Below, one piece after another: positions 1 to 9,092 of a stretch of 64,000 nucleotides of DNA. The stretch comes from CAIKMD01 sp963740675. Lineage in GTDB: Bacteria; Pseudomonadota; Alphaproteobacteria; ATCC43930; CGMCC-115725. The stretch spans positions 372,001 through 436,000 of the forward strand of contig CAVUFS010000001.1 of NCBI GenBank assembly GCA_963740675.1. Direction: 5' to 3'. The notes under the pieces are model-generated. The model saw nothing but the letters and a program-made list of their open reading frames with translations, was not told the DNA's origin and did no database searches. The first letter of the stretch is position 1. Every line of letters starts with the position of its first letter. A program made the translations under genes and the position numbers.

Positions 1-648
1 GATGATCTCATCCTGCTCACTGGCGAAGGGCTGCGGCGGCTGATGGGTGTGGCGCAACGCGCGGGGATCGGGGCACAAGCGCTCGCCGCGTTGAAACAGT
101 TGCGCACCGTCACGCGGGGACCGAAACCCGCGCGTGTGCTCCGCGAGTTGGGCCTCGCGCCGGGACTTGCGGCCGAGACGCCGACCACCGCCGGCGTGAT
201 CGCGACGCTGAAGCGGGAAAATCTCAACAACCGCACCGTCGGCGTGCAGCTCTATCCTGGCAATCCGAACGCGCCGCTGCTCGATTTCCTGCGCGAAGCG
301 GGCGCGACGGCTGTGCCGATCGTGCCTTATCGTTATGCTTCGGATACGGAGAGCGAGCAGGTCGATGCCGCGATCCGCGGCATGGCGGCGGGAAAATTCG
401 ATGCCGTTGCTTTCACCAGCACGCCGCAGATCGAGCGGCTGGAGGAAGTCGCCAAGCAGCGCGGGATCGAAGCGGAATTGCGCCAAGGGCTTGCGCGCGT
501 CCTCATCGCCGCGGTGGGACCGGTCGCAGCCAGTGCATTGACGAAACGGGGTTTTCATGTCGCGGCGATGCCGGAATCGAGCTTTCATCTGAAGCCGATG
601 GTCAACGCTTTGGTGGAAGCGCTTTCATCCAATTCATCGCGAATATGA
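1..648 (+). CDS. hemD: Uroporphyrinogen-III synthase, 3' part (5' end outside window)
   Basis: The reading frame is open from base 1, so the N-terminus lies upstream of the window; about 215 codons are present. The C-terminal lobe carries family hallmarks: an LTGEGLRRL segment, then TRGPKPARVLRELGL, VGVQLYPGNPN, VPIVPYRYASDT and the FDAVAFTSTPQI segment. HemD closes and inverts ring D of hydroxymethylbilane to give uroporphyrinogen III, the branch point to haem, sirohaem and cobalamin. The gene ends at TGA 646-648, inside the first copy of a 20-bp direct repeat. A phasin-like gene follows on the same strand after 155 bp. The missing 5' part prevents judging whether a partner domain is fused, as happens in some HemD proteins. 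Confidence 0.85.
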   Translation, partial: DDLILLTGEGLRRLMGVAQRAGIGAQALAALKQLRTVTRGPKPARVLRELGLAPGLAAETPTTAGVIATLKRENLNNRTVGVQLYPGNPNAPLLDFLREAGATAVPIVPYRYASDTESEQVDAAIRGMAAGKFDAVAFTSTPQIERLEEVAKQRGIEAELRQGLARVLIAAVGPVAASALTKRGFHVAAMPESSFHLKPMVNALVEALSSNSSRI

Positions 649-678
649 AATCTTCTTTATCGCGAACATGAAATCTTC
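636..678. repeat. 20-bp direct repeat at the hemD stop codon
   Basis: The sequence ATCGCGAAYATGAAATCTTC occurs at 636-655 and 659-678 with one mismatch and a 3-bp spacer. The first copy spans the hemD stop codon. Just downstream, 698-722 holds an imperfect inverted repeat (TAAC..CCGT / ACGG.GTTA). These could be a recent slippage duplication, a protein-binding site for the phasin-like gene at 804, or a weak terminator. Function is not determined. Confidence 0.5.
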
Positions 679-803
679 GCGCGTTATTGGACCAGTCTAA
701 CTTCCGTCACATTACGGCGTTAGCCTGTTACCCTCGTCAAACCAATCGGCGCAACTTGGCTTCATTCGACTCCTGCGGCAGGAAATGAGGAGGCATACGC
801 ATC

Positions 804-1265
804 ATGGCGCGAGGACAAAAAATCGGAATCGACGAAAGGGTGGAGAGTACGATGGAAGCGGCGTCGCAGCCGTTCTTCGACGGTTCGGTTGCATACATGC
901 TGAGCTGGCCGGTTGAGGCGTGGCTGCGCGCTCAGGCCGGGATACTCAAAGCGAGCGAGCCGGTGGCGACGGGCTGGCTCGAGCGGCGATGCGCCGCCGC
1001 GACGTCAACGCTCGATACGATCGAGCGGCTCGCCCATTGTAACGATCTCAAAGAGGCGGCATCGATCCAGCGCAGCTGGTTCGAGGAAAGCATGAAGCGG
1101 CTCGATACCGATTTCAACGCTTTCGCCGATCAAGCACTCGCCGTCTCACGCGAGACGATGTCGGCGACGCGCTCTGTTGCACAGAGCTCGGCGGACGTGG
1201 TCGCGTTCGCGATCCAGCCCGCGCAGCGCGCGACCGAGCAACCGCCGGTGGATGCGGCGGCGTAA
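804..1265 (+). CDS. Phasin-like protein
   Basis: The 153-residue protein is helical and amphipathic. It contains FFDGSVAYMLSWPVEAWLRAQAG near the N-terminus, then a long heptad-like helix with EAASIQRSWFEESMKRL and a C-terminal Ala-rich helix. This layout matches phasin-family proteins, which coat PHB granules or act as granule-associated helpers. The ATG at 804 is supported by GAGGAGG at 787-793. A strong terminator follows the stop. The PHB genes near 54-58 kb in this window make a granule role plausible, but the gene is not next to them. Assignment rests on composition and the helix pattern (inference); no catalytic motif is expected. Confidence 0.6.
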   Translation: MARGQKIGIDERVESTMEAASQPFFDGSVAYMLSWPVEAWLRAQAGILKASEPVATGWLERRCAAATSTLDTIERLAHCNDLKEAASIQRSWFEESMKRLDTDFNAFADQALAVSRETMSATRSVAQSSADVVAFAIQPAQRATEQPPVDAAA

Positions 1266-1289
1266 CCTTCGCACTCATCGCGATAAAGC

Positions 1290-1322
1290 GAACCCCGCCT
1301 AGCCTCGGCTATGGCGGGGTTC
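1290..1322 (+). terminator. Rho-independent terminator after the phasin-like gene
   Basis: A 10-bp perfect stem (GAACCCCGCC at 1290-1299 with GGCGGGGTTC at 1313-1322) encloses a second 5-bp stem (TAGCC/GGCTA). It is followed by CATTTTGG. It lies 25 bp after the phasin-like stop. On the minus strand it could also stop transcripts from the oxidoreductase gene ending at 1544. The interval 1323-1543 shows no supported gene. Confidence 0.8.
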
Positions 1323-1543
1323 ATTTTGGTGGCTCTGCAAGCTCACCGCCCGATCCTGACAACCGGGCTTTGCATCGGGTGCTGGTTACCACTGAGCCGG
1401 TGGAGTCATGCTTGTTCGGCATCCTCCATGACTGTTTGCACCAATTCTGACGTAAGTGCCGACCATCGCGGTTTCAATGTGCGATCATTGAAACGATCTT
1501 GCGTTGTTGCGTCAGCATTTCTGCCGCAACATCAATGGCTGGC

Positions 1544-2461
1544 TCAGTCCACACGAAAGATAGCTTTGCCGCGTACGCGGCGCTCGCCCAGGGCCTTTGC
1601 GACGCTCGCGAAATCGCGCCAGCTATGTTCCTCGATCTCTGGCTTGAGCGCGTCTTTGGCGATAAGCCCGGCGAGCAGCGCGAGATCGGGGCCAAAGGCT
1701 TCTTCGGGTCCCGATGCGAAAGAGTGGAAGCTTTGGATGCGCGCGTTGTTCGCAGGACCGAAGTCGCGAAAGCTGAAGCTTGTCTCTTCGCCGGAAGAAT
1801 TGCCGAAGATCACCACCGTGCCTTTCGGCTCAAGCAAGCCAATCGCTGCTTTGAGCGACGCACCGCCGGCCGATTCGAGGATCAGCCAGAATTTGCCTTG
1901 GGCTTTGGCGATGTCGTCGATAACGTTGTGCGCGCCGAGTTTCGCGAGTGGCTCGCCGCGTGCGCCGCGTGCGATGGCCGTCACCCTGGCACCCGAATGT
2001 GCGGCGAGCTGCACGGCGAGATTGCCGACGCCGCCGGCGGCGCCCGTGATCAGCACATTGCGGCCGAGGAGCGGCGCGCCGTGATGCAAGGTGCGCAAAG
2101 CGGTAAGACCGGCGACGGGCAATGAAGCGGCTGCACCGAAGCTTACGTTGTCGGGCAACGGGGCCAGCCGACGAGTCGATACAGCGGCACGCTCGGCCCA
2201 GCCATGCCAATCCAGAATGCCGACAACGCGTGTGCCCTCTTTCGGACCGCTGCCATCGGCAGCAGCTTTCAACACAACACCGGCAACATCCTGGCCCGGT
2301 TGCCAGCCTTCGGGCCGGATGCGCATCAAAGTCAATTCCCCGCGATTGAGCGAGAAAGCATGAACTGCGATCAGCGCTTCATACGGCGCGGGATTCGGTT
2401 CCGGAACATCGCGCATCTCAACGAGAGTGGAACCTTTCGGCGTATTGACTAATGCTTTCAT
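1544..2461 (-). CDS. Zinc-independent MDR-family oxidoreductase (quinone oxidoreductase type)
   Basis: This is a 305-residue medium-chain dehydrogenase/reductase. The N-terminal GroES-like fold reads MKALVNTPKGSTLVEMRDVP with NRGELTLM. A Rossmann fold follows with VLITGAAGGVGNLAVQLAA as the NAD(P)H-binding glycine motif. The structural and catalytic zinc cysteines of alcohol dehydrogenases are absent, so reduction of quinones or enones with NADPH is likeliest. I chose the ATG at 2461 because GGGAGA sits 8-9 bases upstream; an earlier in-frame start at 2482 lacks this. It is divergent from the LpxR-type gene at 2540. Substrate is unknown. Confidence 0.85.
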   Translation of the reverse strand: MKALVNTPKGSTLVEMRDVPEPNPAPYEALIAVHAFSLNRGELTLMRIRPEGWQPGQDVAGVVLKAAADGSGPKEGTRVVGILDWHGWAERAAVSTRRLAPLPDNVSFGAAASLPVAGLTALRTLHHGAPLLGRNVLITGAAGGVGNLAVQLAAHSGARVTAIARGARGEPLAKLGAHNVIDDIAKAQGKFWLILESAGGASLKAAIGLLEPKGTVVIFGNSSGEETSFSFRDFGPANNARIQSFHSFASGPEEAFGPDLALLAGLIAKDALKPEIEEHSWRDFASVAKALGERRVRGKAIFRVD

Positions 2462-2539
2462 GAACGATCTCCCAAACAGCAAGAAGCATTATTCCTGACA
2501 TAATAGCGCCATATTCGCCCGTGATCGTCACGCGCTATC

Positions 2540-3630
2540 ATGATGAGCAATCAATCGAACCTCCGTCGCTTCGGCCTTGGCGCTCTCGCGCTAAGCGCTG
2601 TGTTTGCCATTCATTCCCGCGCCGTCGCGCAGACCGGCGCGGATCCCGGGCCATCGCCGCATAACGACGATTGGCGAACAACCATTCTCGAAGAGAATGA
2701 CTCGCTCTATTTCAATAGCGACAAGCACTACACGCAGGGCTTTCGCCTCTCCATGCTGAGCCCGGTGCTGCAGCCGAACGGCTGGACCGACGATGTCTTC
2801 CAATTCGTCGGCAAGATCCCGACCGTCTTCGATAACGGCGCGCCATCGCACCGCCGCATCTCGTGGTTCTGTCGGTCAGAGCATCTTCACGCCAAAGAAT
2901 CTCGATATCAAACCGCCGGATCCGACCGACCGTCCTTATGCCGGCTGGCTCTATGTCGGCCCGAGCCTGCTGCAAGAGACGAACGGCAACGAGCTCGAAA
3001 ATCTTGAGCTCGAATTGGGGCTTGTCGGGCCGGGCGCGCTCGGCCGCCAGATTCAGAACGACTGGCATCAATTCATGGGCATTCACCAGGCGCAGGGCTG
3101 GAGCAATCAAATCCAGAACGAGCCCGGCGGCGTGCTCGCCTATGACCGGTACTGGCGAATCGGCGTGCCGTTCCTGCATTGGGAAAGCGACGGCGTGCAG
3201 AACGGCGTCGACATCGTACCGACGGCCGGCGCGAACGGTCGGCAATGTGTACGATTATGCCCAGATAGGGGCGCAACTCCGCATCGGCCATCATCTCGAA
3301 ACCGATTACGGGCCGGTGCGTGTGCGGCCGTCGCTATCGGGCACGGATTATTTCAACGGCGAGCATCTCGGCGACGATATCGGCTGGTATCTGTTCGCCG
3401 GCGCCGCCGGCCGGGCTGTCGCGCGCAACATCTTCCTCGACGGCAACAGCTTCCGCACCAGCGCGCATGTCGAGCACAAGACGCTGGTCGCCGATCTGCA
3501 AGCCGGCGCGTCGGTCTATTGGAGCGATCACGCCCGTCTCGATCTTAGTGTGATGCGGCGCACCGACGAATTCGTGGGGCAGCGCTCCTCCGACGTGCTC
3601 GGCACGGCGGCGGTGTCGTTCTCCTGGTAG
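2540..3630 (+). pseudogene. LpxR-type lipid A deacylase (DUF2219), two +1 frameshifts
   Basis: A signal peptide ending near AVAQ precedes the diagnostic DUF2219 start ILEENDSLYFNSDKHYTQGF. The match continues in the next frame (VGQSIFTPKNL, DRPYAGWLYVGPSL) and then in the third frame (GNVYDYAQIGAQLRIGHHL ... VLGTAAVSFSW). LpxR is an outer-membrane beta-barrel that removes the 3'-acyloxyacyl chain from lipid A. The frame changes near 2863 and near 3234; each is explained by one extra base. The second looks like an extra A in GCGAACGG. Total length is 3n+2, as two insertions predict. Codon use is otherwise intact, so sequencing error is likelier than decay. It converges on the MFS gene with a 4-bp gap. 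Confidence 0.8.
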
Positions 3631-3634
3631 CGGG

Positions 3635-5101
3635 CTAGTCCGCGGCGGATAGCGGCCGCGCCACGCTCTCCAGCGATTGGCGCTCGGCCGCGACGCCGAT
3701 CCAGGCTTCGGTCGCGGCCGCGATGAGCATCAACGCTGCGCCGCCGAGATAGCCCCACATCAACGCGTCGCGCGATCCGGTCGCGATCAGTGCGCCGAAC
3801 AAGGTCGGTGCCGCGACGCCGCCGATCGCCGTGCCGGCGGCATAAAACAGCGCGATCACGATCGCGCGTACTTCCAAGGGGAAACTCTCGCCGACCGTCA
3901 GATAAGCAGCGCTCGCCGCGGCAGAGGCGATGAAGAAGATGATGGTCCAAGCGGCGGTCTGCTGCGTGGCGTCGAGCAGGCCTTTCTCGAACAGGATCGC
4001 CGTTATCGCCATCAGGATGCCCGCCAACGCATAGGTGAGCGTGATCATCTGCCGACGGCCGATCGTGTCGAAGAAGCGGCCGAGCAAAAGCGGCCCGAAG
4101 AAATTGCCGATGGCGAAGGCGAACATATAAAGACCGACGCGGCCCGACGGCACGTCGTAGAATTTCCCCAGCACCAGCGCATAGGTGAAGAAGATCGCAT
4201 TGTAGAAAAAGGCCTGTGCCGCCATGAGGACAAGGCCGAGCAGCAGGCGTTTGGGATAGAGCTTCGCAATGGTGCGGGCGACGCGCCAAAGGCCGAGCGT
4301 CTCGCCGCTCTTGAGGCGGATGCGCGGCGCCGGCTCGCTTATTGGCTGACCGACACGCGCCTCGATCTCGCCGACCACAGCTTCGGCTTCCGCGACGCGG
4401 CCATGCACCATCAGCCAGCGCGGGCTTTCCGGCACGTGGCGGCGCAGCAGCATGATCGAGAAACCGAGCACCCCGCCGATGGCGAACGCGGCGCGCCAGC
4501 CGATTTCCGGCGGCACGATGTTCGGATCGAGCACGAACAGCGAGGCGCCGGCGCCGAGCGCTGCGCCGATCCAGAAGGTGCCGTTGATGGCGAGGTCGGT
4601 CCAGCCGCGGCAACGCGCCGGGATCAGCTCGTCGATCGCCGAATTAATCGCCGCGTATTCGCCGCCGATGCCGAGGCCCGTGGCGAAACGGAAGAACGCG
4701 AAAGACGCGAAATCCCAAGAGAGCGCCGTCGCCATCGTCGCGACGGCATAAACCGCGACGGTGATGAGGAAGAGCTTCTTGCGCCCGAGCCGGTCGGTCA
4801 GATGACCGAAGCCGAGCGCGCCAACGATCGCGCCGGAAAGATAGGTGCTAGCGGCGAAGCCGATCTCAGCGTCGCTGATGCCGATATGCTTGTCGCCGGT
4901 GATGGCGCCCGAAAGCGAGCCGACGAGCGTGACTTCGAGCCCGTCGAGAACCCAGGTAATGCCGAGCGCGACGACGATCAGCCAATGAAAGCTGCTCCAC
5001 GGCAGGCGATCCATCCGCGACGGGATATCGGTATCGAATTCGCGCGCCGTGGATGCGGCACGGGCATTCGGCGACGCTTCTTTGTCGGCAGCGGCCCTCA
5101 T
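3635..5101 (-). CDS. MFS transporter, sugar/aromatic-acid porter type
   Basis: The 488-residue inner-membrane protein has about 12 membrane segments. The A-like motif between TM2 and TM3 is GHLTDRLGRKKLF and its second copy is GRFFDTIGRRQM. GLGIGGEYAAINSAIDE follows TM4 and PESPRWLMVHGR precedes the central loop, both typical of the sugar/aromatic-acid branch. A 40-residue hydrophilic N-terminal tail is present. AGGA lies about 10 bases before ATG 5101. It starts 5 bp after the end of another MFS gene (5106-6482), so the two are co-transcribed. Likely H+-coupled uptake of an organic acid or sugar; the exact substrate cannot be read from sequence. Confidence 0.85.
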   Translation of the reverse strand: MRAAADKEASPNARAASTAREFDTDIPSRMDRLPWSSFHWLIVVALGITWVLDGLEVTLVGSLSGAITGDKHIGISDAEIGFAASTYLSGAIVGALGFGHLTDRLGRKKLFLITVAVYAVATMATALSWDFASFAFFRFATGLGIGGEYAAINSAIDELIPARCRGWTDLAINGTFWIGAALGAGASLFVLDPNIVPPEIGWRAAFAIGGVLGFSIMLLRRHVPESPRWLMVHGRVAEAEAVVGEIEARVGQPISEPAPRIRLKSGETLGLWRVARTIAKLYPKRLLLGLVLMAAQAFFYNAIFFTYALVLGKFYDVPSGRVGLYMFAFAIGNFFGPLLLGRFFDTIGRRQMITLTYALAGILMAITAILFEKGLLDATQQTAAWTIIFFIASAAASAAYLTVGESFPLEVRAIVIALFYAAGTAIGGVAAPTLFGALIATGSRDALMWGYLGGAALMLIAAATEAWIGVAAERQSLESVARPLSAAD

Positions 5102-5105
5102 TGGT

Positions 5106-6482
5106 TCACCGTCCTGCGCGCGCCGCTGCTTTGGGTGCGCGTTGCCGCGGCTGCCGGCGCAGAATAGCGAGCCCCGCGCAAGTCAGCGAGAGCAGCGCTA
5201 CGGCCGCAAGCACCCCGGCGGTTATCCAAGGCTTGTTGTTCGAGATGCGCAAGGTCCACAAAGCGATCAGCGGAATGAAGCCGCCGATGATGGCCGACAC
5301 CTGATAGGCGACCGACAGACCGGTGTAGCGCACGCGCGTGTCGAAAAGCTGAGTGAAGAAGGTCGGTTGCACGCTCAGCATCAGGGTCGGGCCGAGATTG
5401 AATGCGATCGCGAAACCGAGCCACAGCGCGACCGGCGTGCGAAAATCCAACAGCCAGAAGAACGGAAAGGCAAGGGCGGCGGCGAAGAACGTGCCGGCCA
5501 TATAGACATAGCGCTGCCCGAAGCGATCGCCGAGCATGCCGTAGAGCGGCGTTGCGATCACGCCGATGATTGCGGTCCCGGTCAAAGCGTTGAGCGGCAT
5601 TTCCTTCTGGAAGCCCAGCACCATCGTCGCATAGGTCAGGCCGAAGGATTTGATCATGTTGCCCGACACCGTTTCGGCAAGCCGCGCACCGGTGGCGAGG
5701 AAGGTGTTGTAGAGATGTGTGCGCAGCAGATCGGTGATCGGCGCTTTCTCCGTCTTCTTGCTGGCGCTTTTCTTGCCGTCCTCGAATTCGGGCGTTTCGG
5801 TCAGCCGGATGCGGATGAAATAGCCGAGGATCATGGCGACGGCCGAGGTCAGGAACGGCAAGCGCCAGCCCCAGGACCAGAACTTGTCGTCAGGCAAAAG
5901 CGAGACGAGTCCGAAGGACGCCGTCGCCAACAGCAGCCCGGCCGGCGATGCTGCTTGCGGCAAGCTGCCCCAGAAGCCGCGCTCGGGCAGCGGCGCATGC
6001 TCGATCATCATCAGACTGGCGCCGCCATATTCGCCGCCGAGGCCGATGCCCTGGGCGATGCGCAAGATGACAAGCAGCACGGGAGCAACAGAGCCGATCT
6101 GCTGATAGGTCGGCAAGCAGCCGATCAGGAACGTGCCCAAGCCGATGATGAGAAGGGTCGCGATCAGACTGGCCTTACGGCCGATGCGGTCGCCGATATG
6201 GCCGAAAAGGATGCCGCCGATCGGCCGTGCGAGAAAGCCCGAGGCAAACGTGCCGAAGGCCGCCATCGTGCCCGCCAAGGGATCGCCGCTCGGAAAGAAC
6301 AGCTTGCCCAGCACCAACGCGGAGGCGGTGGCGAAGATATAAAAGTCGTACCATTCCAGGAGCCCGCCGATGAAGCTCGCGGTGGCGACTTTCGAGAGGA
6401 AGAAAGTGCGGCTTTTGGGAATATGTCGCTCCGCGCGCCAAAGGCCCCGACAGAAAGGCGGGCTACAGCTAGGAAAGCGCAT
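5106..6482 (-). CDS. MFS transporter, metabolite:H+ symporter (MHS) type
   Basis: Residues ATASFIGGLLEWYDFYIFAT at the first membrane segment, FGHIGDRIGRKASLI after TM2 and AQGIGLGGEYGGASLM after TM4 mark the MHS group (KgtP, ShiA and ProP relatives). Members import dicarboxylates, shikimate or betaines with protons. The core runs to about 458 residues. The start is uncertain: ATG 6482 is a compromise. A better ribosome site (GGGAGAAAGG) precedes ATG 6561, which lies in a different frame and meets the main frame only if one extra base is assumed. It is the first gene of a two-gene MFS operon with 3635-5101. Confidence 0.8.
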   Translation of the reverse strand: MRFPSCSPPFCRGLWRAERHIPKSRTFFLSKVATASFIGGLLEWYDFYIFATASALVLGKLFFPSGDPLAGTMAAFGTFASGFLARPIGGILFGHIGDRIGRKASLIATLLIIGLGTFLIGCLPTYQQIGSVAPVLLVILRIAQGIGLGGEYGGASLMMIEHAPLPERGFWGSLPQAASPAGLLLATASFGLVSLLPDDKFWSWGWRLPFLTSAVAMILGYFIRIRLTETPEFEDGKKSASKKTEKAPITDLLRTHLYNTFLATGARLAETVSGNMIKSFGLTYATMVLGFQKEMPLNALTGTAIIGVIATPLYGMLGDRFGQRYVYMAGTFFAAALAFPFFWLLDFRTPVALWLGFAIAFNLGPTLMLSVQPTFFTQLFDTRVRYTGLSVAYQVSAIIGGFIPLIALWTLRISNNKPWITAGVLAAVALLSLTCAGLAILRRQPRQRAPKAAARAGR

Positions 6483-6625
6483 GGCCCCCGCCGAAGTTCC
6501 GGCACCGTCGCCCGCAAACGCCCGCAATGCGTAGAGACGCCTTAAATTCGCCGGACTCCATCGCCTTTCTCCCGTAATTCCGTCGCGAAACGCGGTTAGC
6601 CTTCCTATGTCAGAGGCTTACCCCC

Positions 6626-8006
6626 ATGATTCGCTGCTTGATGCCGCGCCTGCGCGCCGCGTTTGTCCCGGTTCTGTCCTTTTTTCTCGCGGCGTTGCTC
6701 AGCGGCTGCGCGGTGCCCTCGGTCGATGGCGTGATCGATCACACGCCGAAGGGTCAGCAGACCGTGGTCGGCGCGCGCGGGCCGCTCTCGCCGGCGCAAA
6801 GCAAAGCGGTCATCGCGCGGCTCGGCGCGCAATCGGATCTGTTGCAGCGCCATCTCGCGATCGAGCAGGAGGTCGCCGGCATGCCGCTCTCGATCGGCAA
6901 TCGCACGCGCCTTCTGCAGGACGGTCCCGAGACGTTTCGCGCGATGTTCGCGGCGATCAAAGCGGCGCGGCGCAACATCTATCTCGAATATTATATCTTC
7001 GAGAATGTCCTGAGCGACAACCGGCATCTTGTCGATCTGTTGACCGCGAAAGCGCGCGCCGGGGTATCGGTCGCGGTGATCTATGACAGCTACGGCTCAA
7101 TCGATACGCCGCAAGACGTTTTCGACACGCTCAAGTCGGCCGGGGTCGAGGTGTTAGGATTCCATCCGCTCACGGATGTCGGCTCGATCAACGATCGCGA
7201 TCACCGCAAGATCCTCGCGGTCGACAATCGCACGGCGATCGTCGGCGGCGTCAATCTCTACACCGTCTATCAGGCGCATCCGCATTCGCGCATCGTCGCC
7301 TCCGACGGTCCCAGCCCCGAAACCTGGCACGATACCGATGTCGAGGTCGACGGGCCCGCCGCGGCCGAGCTGCAACAGGTCTTTCTCACGCATTGGCAAG
7401 ACGAGCAGGGGCCGCCGCTGAAGCCGGCCGCCGAACGCCCGCCGCCGGCGAGCGGCGACGAGGCGGTGCAGCATCATCGCCAGCGATCACAACGACACGA
7501 TCCCGCGCTATTACGCGACGATCCTGTCGGCGATCCGCAATGCCGAGAAGAGCATCTGGATCAGCGCCGCCTATTTCGTGCCGACCGACGACGAGAAGCA
7601 CGATCTCATCGCCGCGGCCAAGCGCGGCGTCGATGTCCGCCTGATGGTGCCGGGCAATAGCGACGAGCCGATGGCGCAGGCGGTCGGCCGCGCCGATTAC
7701 GGCGATCTCCTCGAAGCCGGTGTCCATATCTTCGAAGAGCAGGACGGCATGCTGCATTCGAAATGGGCGACGATCGACGGTGTGTGGTCGGTGGTCGGCT
7801 CATCGAATTTCGATCACCGCAGCATTCTCTTCAACGATGAGGTCGATGCCGTGGTGCTGGGCCGCGAGACGGCGGCGCAGCTCGAAAGCCTCTTCGACAA
7901 GCAAGTCGCAAAAGCAAAGCCGGTCACCCTTCAAGCTTGGGGCGACCGGCCTATCGGCGAACGATTCCGCGAATTCTATTCGCGGGCGCTCGAGGCGTTG
8001 CTGTAG
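6626..8006 (+). CDS. Phospholipase D / cardiolipin-synthase-like lipoprotein, one +1 frameshift
   Basis: A lipoprotein signal with lipobox LLSGC (Cys about residue 28) starts the protein. The first HKD motif is HRKILAVDNRTAIVGGVN and the second is HSKWATIDGVWSVVGSSNFD, as in cardiolipin synthase and other PLD-family transphosphatidylases. The first half ends in frame 2; the second half (IIASDHNDTIPRYYATIL ... ALEALL) is in frame 3. One extra base near 7470, where GTGCAGC probably reads GTGAGC, restores a single 460-codon gene; length is 3n+1 as expected. Likely an outer- or inner-membrane anchored phospholipid-modifying enzyme. Whether the break is biological or a sequencing error is open; both active sites are intact. 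Confidence 0.8.
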
Positions 8007-8027
8007 TTCGCAGTGCTAGCTCAACAT

Positions 8028-8111
8028 CGTCATTGCGAGGAGCGATAGCGACGAAGCAATCCAGAGATCTCACGTGAACCCCTGGATTGCTTCGCTTCGC
8101 TCGCAATGACG
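8028..8111. repeat. Bipartite palindromic repeat R1
   Basis: The left half is CGTCATTGCGAG...GCAATCCAG and the right half CTGGATTGCTTCGCTTCGCT followed by CGCAATGACG. Each half is itself a hairpin, and the halves are inverted copies. It sits between the convergent ends of the PLD and FAH genes and may also act as a terminator. It belongs to the same family as nine other elements listed in this window. Confidence 0.85.
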
Positions 8112-8136
8112 AATTTAGACAGTCGCGTTACGACGT

Positions 8137-9081
8137 CTACGCGTCCTTCGGGCGGTTGCGCTTGACCGCTTCGGGATTGGTCGAATCGGCGCCCATATAG
8201 ACGCCGCGTTCCCAGGTGCGCTTCAGCGGATCGCGCACTTTCACCGTCATCTTGCCGACGCCGACGACCTCGATGTCGCAGGTCTCGCCGTCCTGCATGA
8301 AGCCCAGCCCTTCATGGTTGGTGCCGCAAGCAATGACGTCGCCGGAATAGAGCGTCATCACCGTCGTCGCCCATTCGATGAGCTCCGGCACGCGATGCTC
8401 CATATCGTCGGTGTTGTAGTTGTGACGCAGTTGCCCGTCGTTCCAGAACCGCACGACGACGTTGTTCGGATCGGGAATCTCGTCGGCCGTGGTGATGCAA
8501 GGGCCAATCGGCGCAAACGTGTCGAAGGACTTGCCGGTCCAGGCGGCGGGCGGACCCGACGGCCAGGTGTGACGGCCATTGCCGCGCGCCGACACGTCGA
8601 TCATGCCGGTATAGCCGAAGATGGCGCTGCGCCAATCCTTGGCTTTGACCATCTTCGCCGGGCCTTTGATGACGAGGGCGAGCTCGGCCTCGTGCATGAA
8701 AGCGTAGGGCTCGGTGAATTCGGGTAGCACCACCGTATCGCCCGGGCCGATCACCGCATCGGGGTTCTTGAGGAACATCGACAGCTTGCGTGCCTCGCGC
8801 TGCGCATGCTCCCAGTAATTGGCGATGCAAGCGAGGATCTTGCCGGGCCGCGGCAGCGGCGAGCGCAATTGCACCGAGGACAGCGGCACCGCTTCGTCGC
8901 TCGCGGCGGCACGTTCCAGCGCCGGCTTGAGCTTGTCGAAATCGTCGATGATGCCGTTCATCGTGAGCTGCGGCGTGTAGCTCTTCTTGACGTGTTTCGC
9001 GATGCTGACCACACCGCGATCGGTCAAGAGGCCGGGTGTGACTTCCCCCGTTCCTCCAGCCTGAAATAGAACCAGTTTCAT
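8137..9081 (-). CDS. Fumarylacetoacetate hydrolase (FAH) family protein
   Basis: The 314-residue protein has the FAH fold. Family features are the ILACIANYWEHAQREA segment, the metal-binding glutamates in AFMHEAELALVIKG and the C-terminal stretch YSGDVIACGTNHEGLGFMQDG. FAH-family enzymes hydrolyse C-C bonds of acylpyruvates or isomerise/decarboxylate meta-cleavage products in aromatic catabolism. ATG 9081 is chosen because GGGAGGT lies just upstream; an earlier in-frame start at 9180 would overlap the preceding gene. It is the third gene of a minus-strand operon behind an SDR and an alpha/beta hydrolase (11-bp gap). A role in cleaving a ring-fission product is inferred from family and neighbours. 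Confidence 0.85.
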   Translation of the reverse strand: MKLVLFQAGGTGEVTPGLLTDRGVVSIAKHVKKSYTPQLTMNGIIDDFDKLKPALERAAASDEAVPLSSVQLRSPLPRPGKILACIANYWEHAQREARKLSMFLKNPDAVIGPGDTVVLPEFTEPYAFMHEAELALVIKGPAKMVKAKDWRSAIFGYTGMIDVSARGNGRHTWPSGPPAAWTGKSFDTFAPIGPCITTADEIPDPNNVVVRFWNDGQLRHNYNTDDMEHRVPELIEWATTVMTLYSGDVIACGTNHEGLGFMQDGETCDIEVVGVGKMTVKVRDPLKRTWERGVYMGADSTNPEAVKRNRPKDA

Positions 9082-9092
9082 TGGACCTCCCC

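Noticed and set aside
1323..1543. Gene in the gap between the phasin-like terminator and the oxidoreductase
   Set aside because: Open frames there have no start signal or coding-like composition.
3677..5167. Long open frame (496 codons) on the plus strand antisense to the MFS gene
   Set aside because: It is rich in Arg/Gly/Glu/Asp with no domain, a typical shadow of a high-GC gene. The minus-strand frame has clear transporter motifs and a ribosome site.
6482..6561. Alternative N-terminus of the MHS transporter from ATG 6561
   Set aside because: The ribosome site is good, but the frame meets a stop after 30 codons and joins only by assuming an insertion that I could not place; left as a note.
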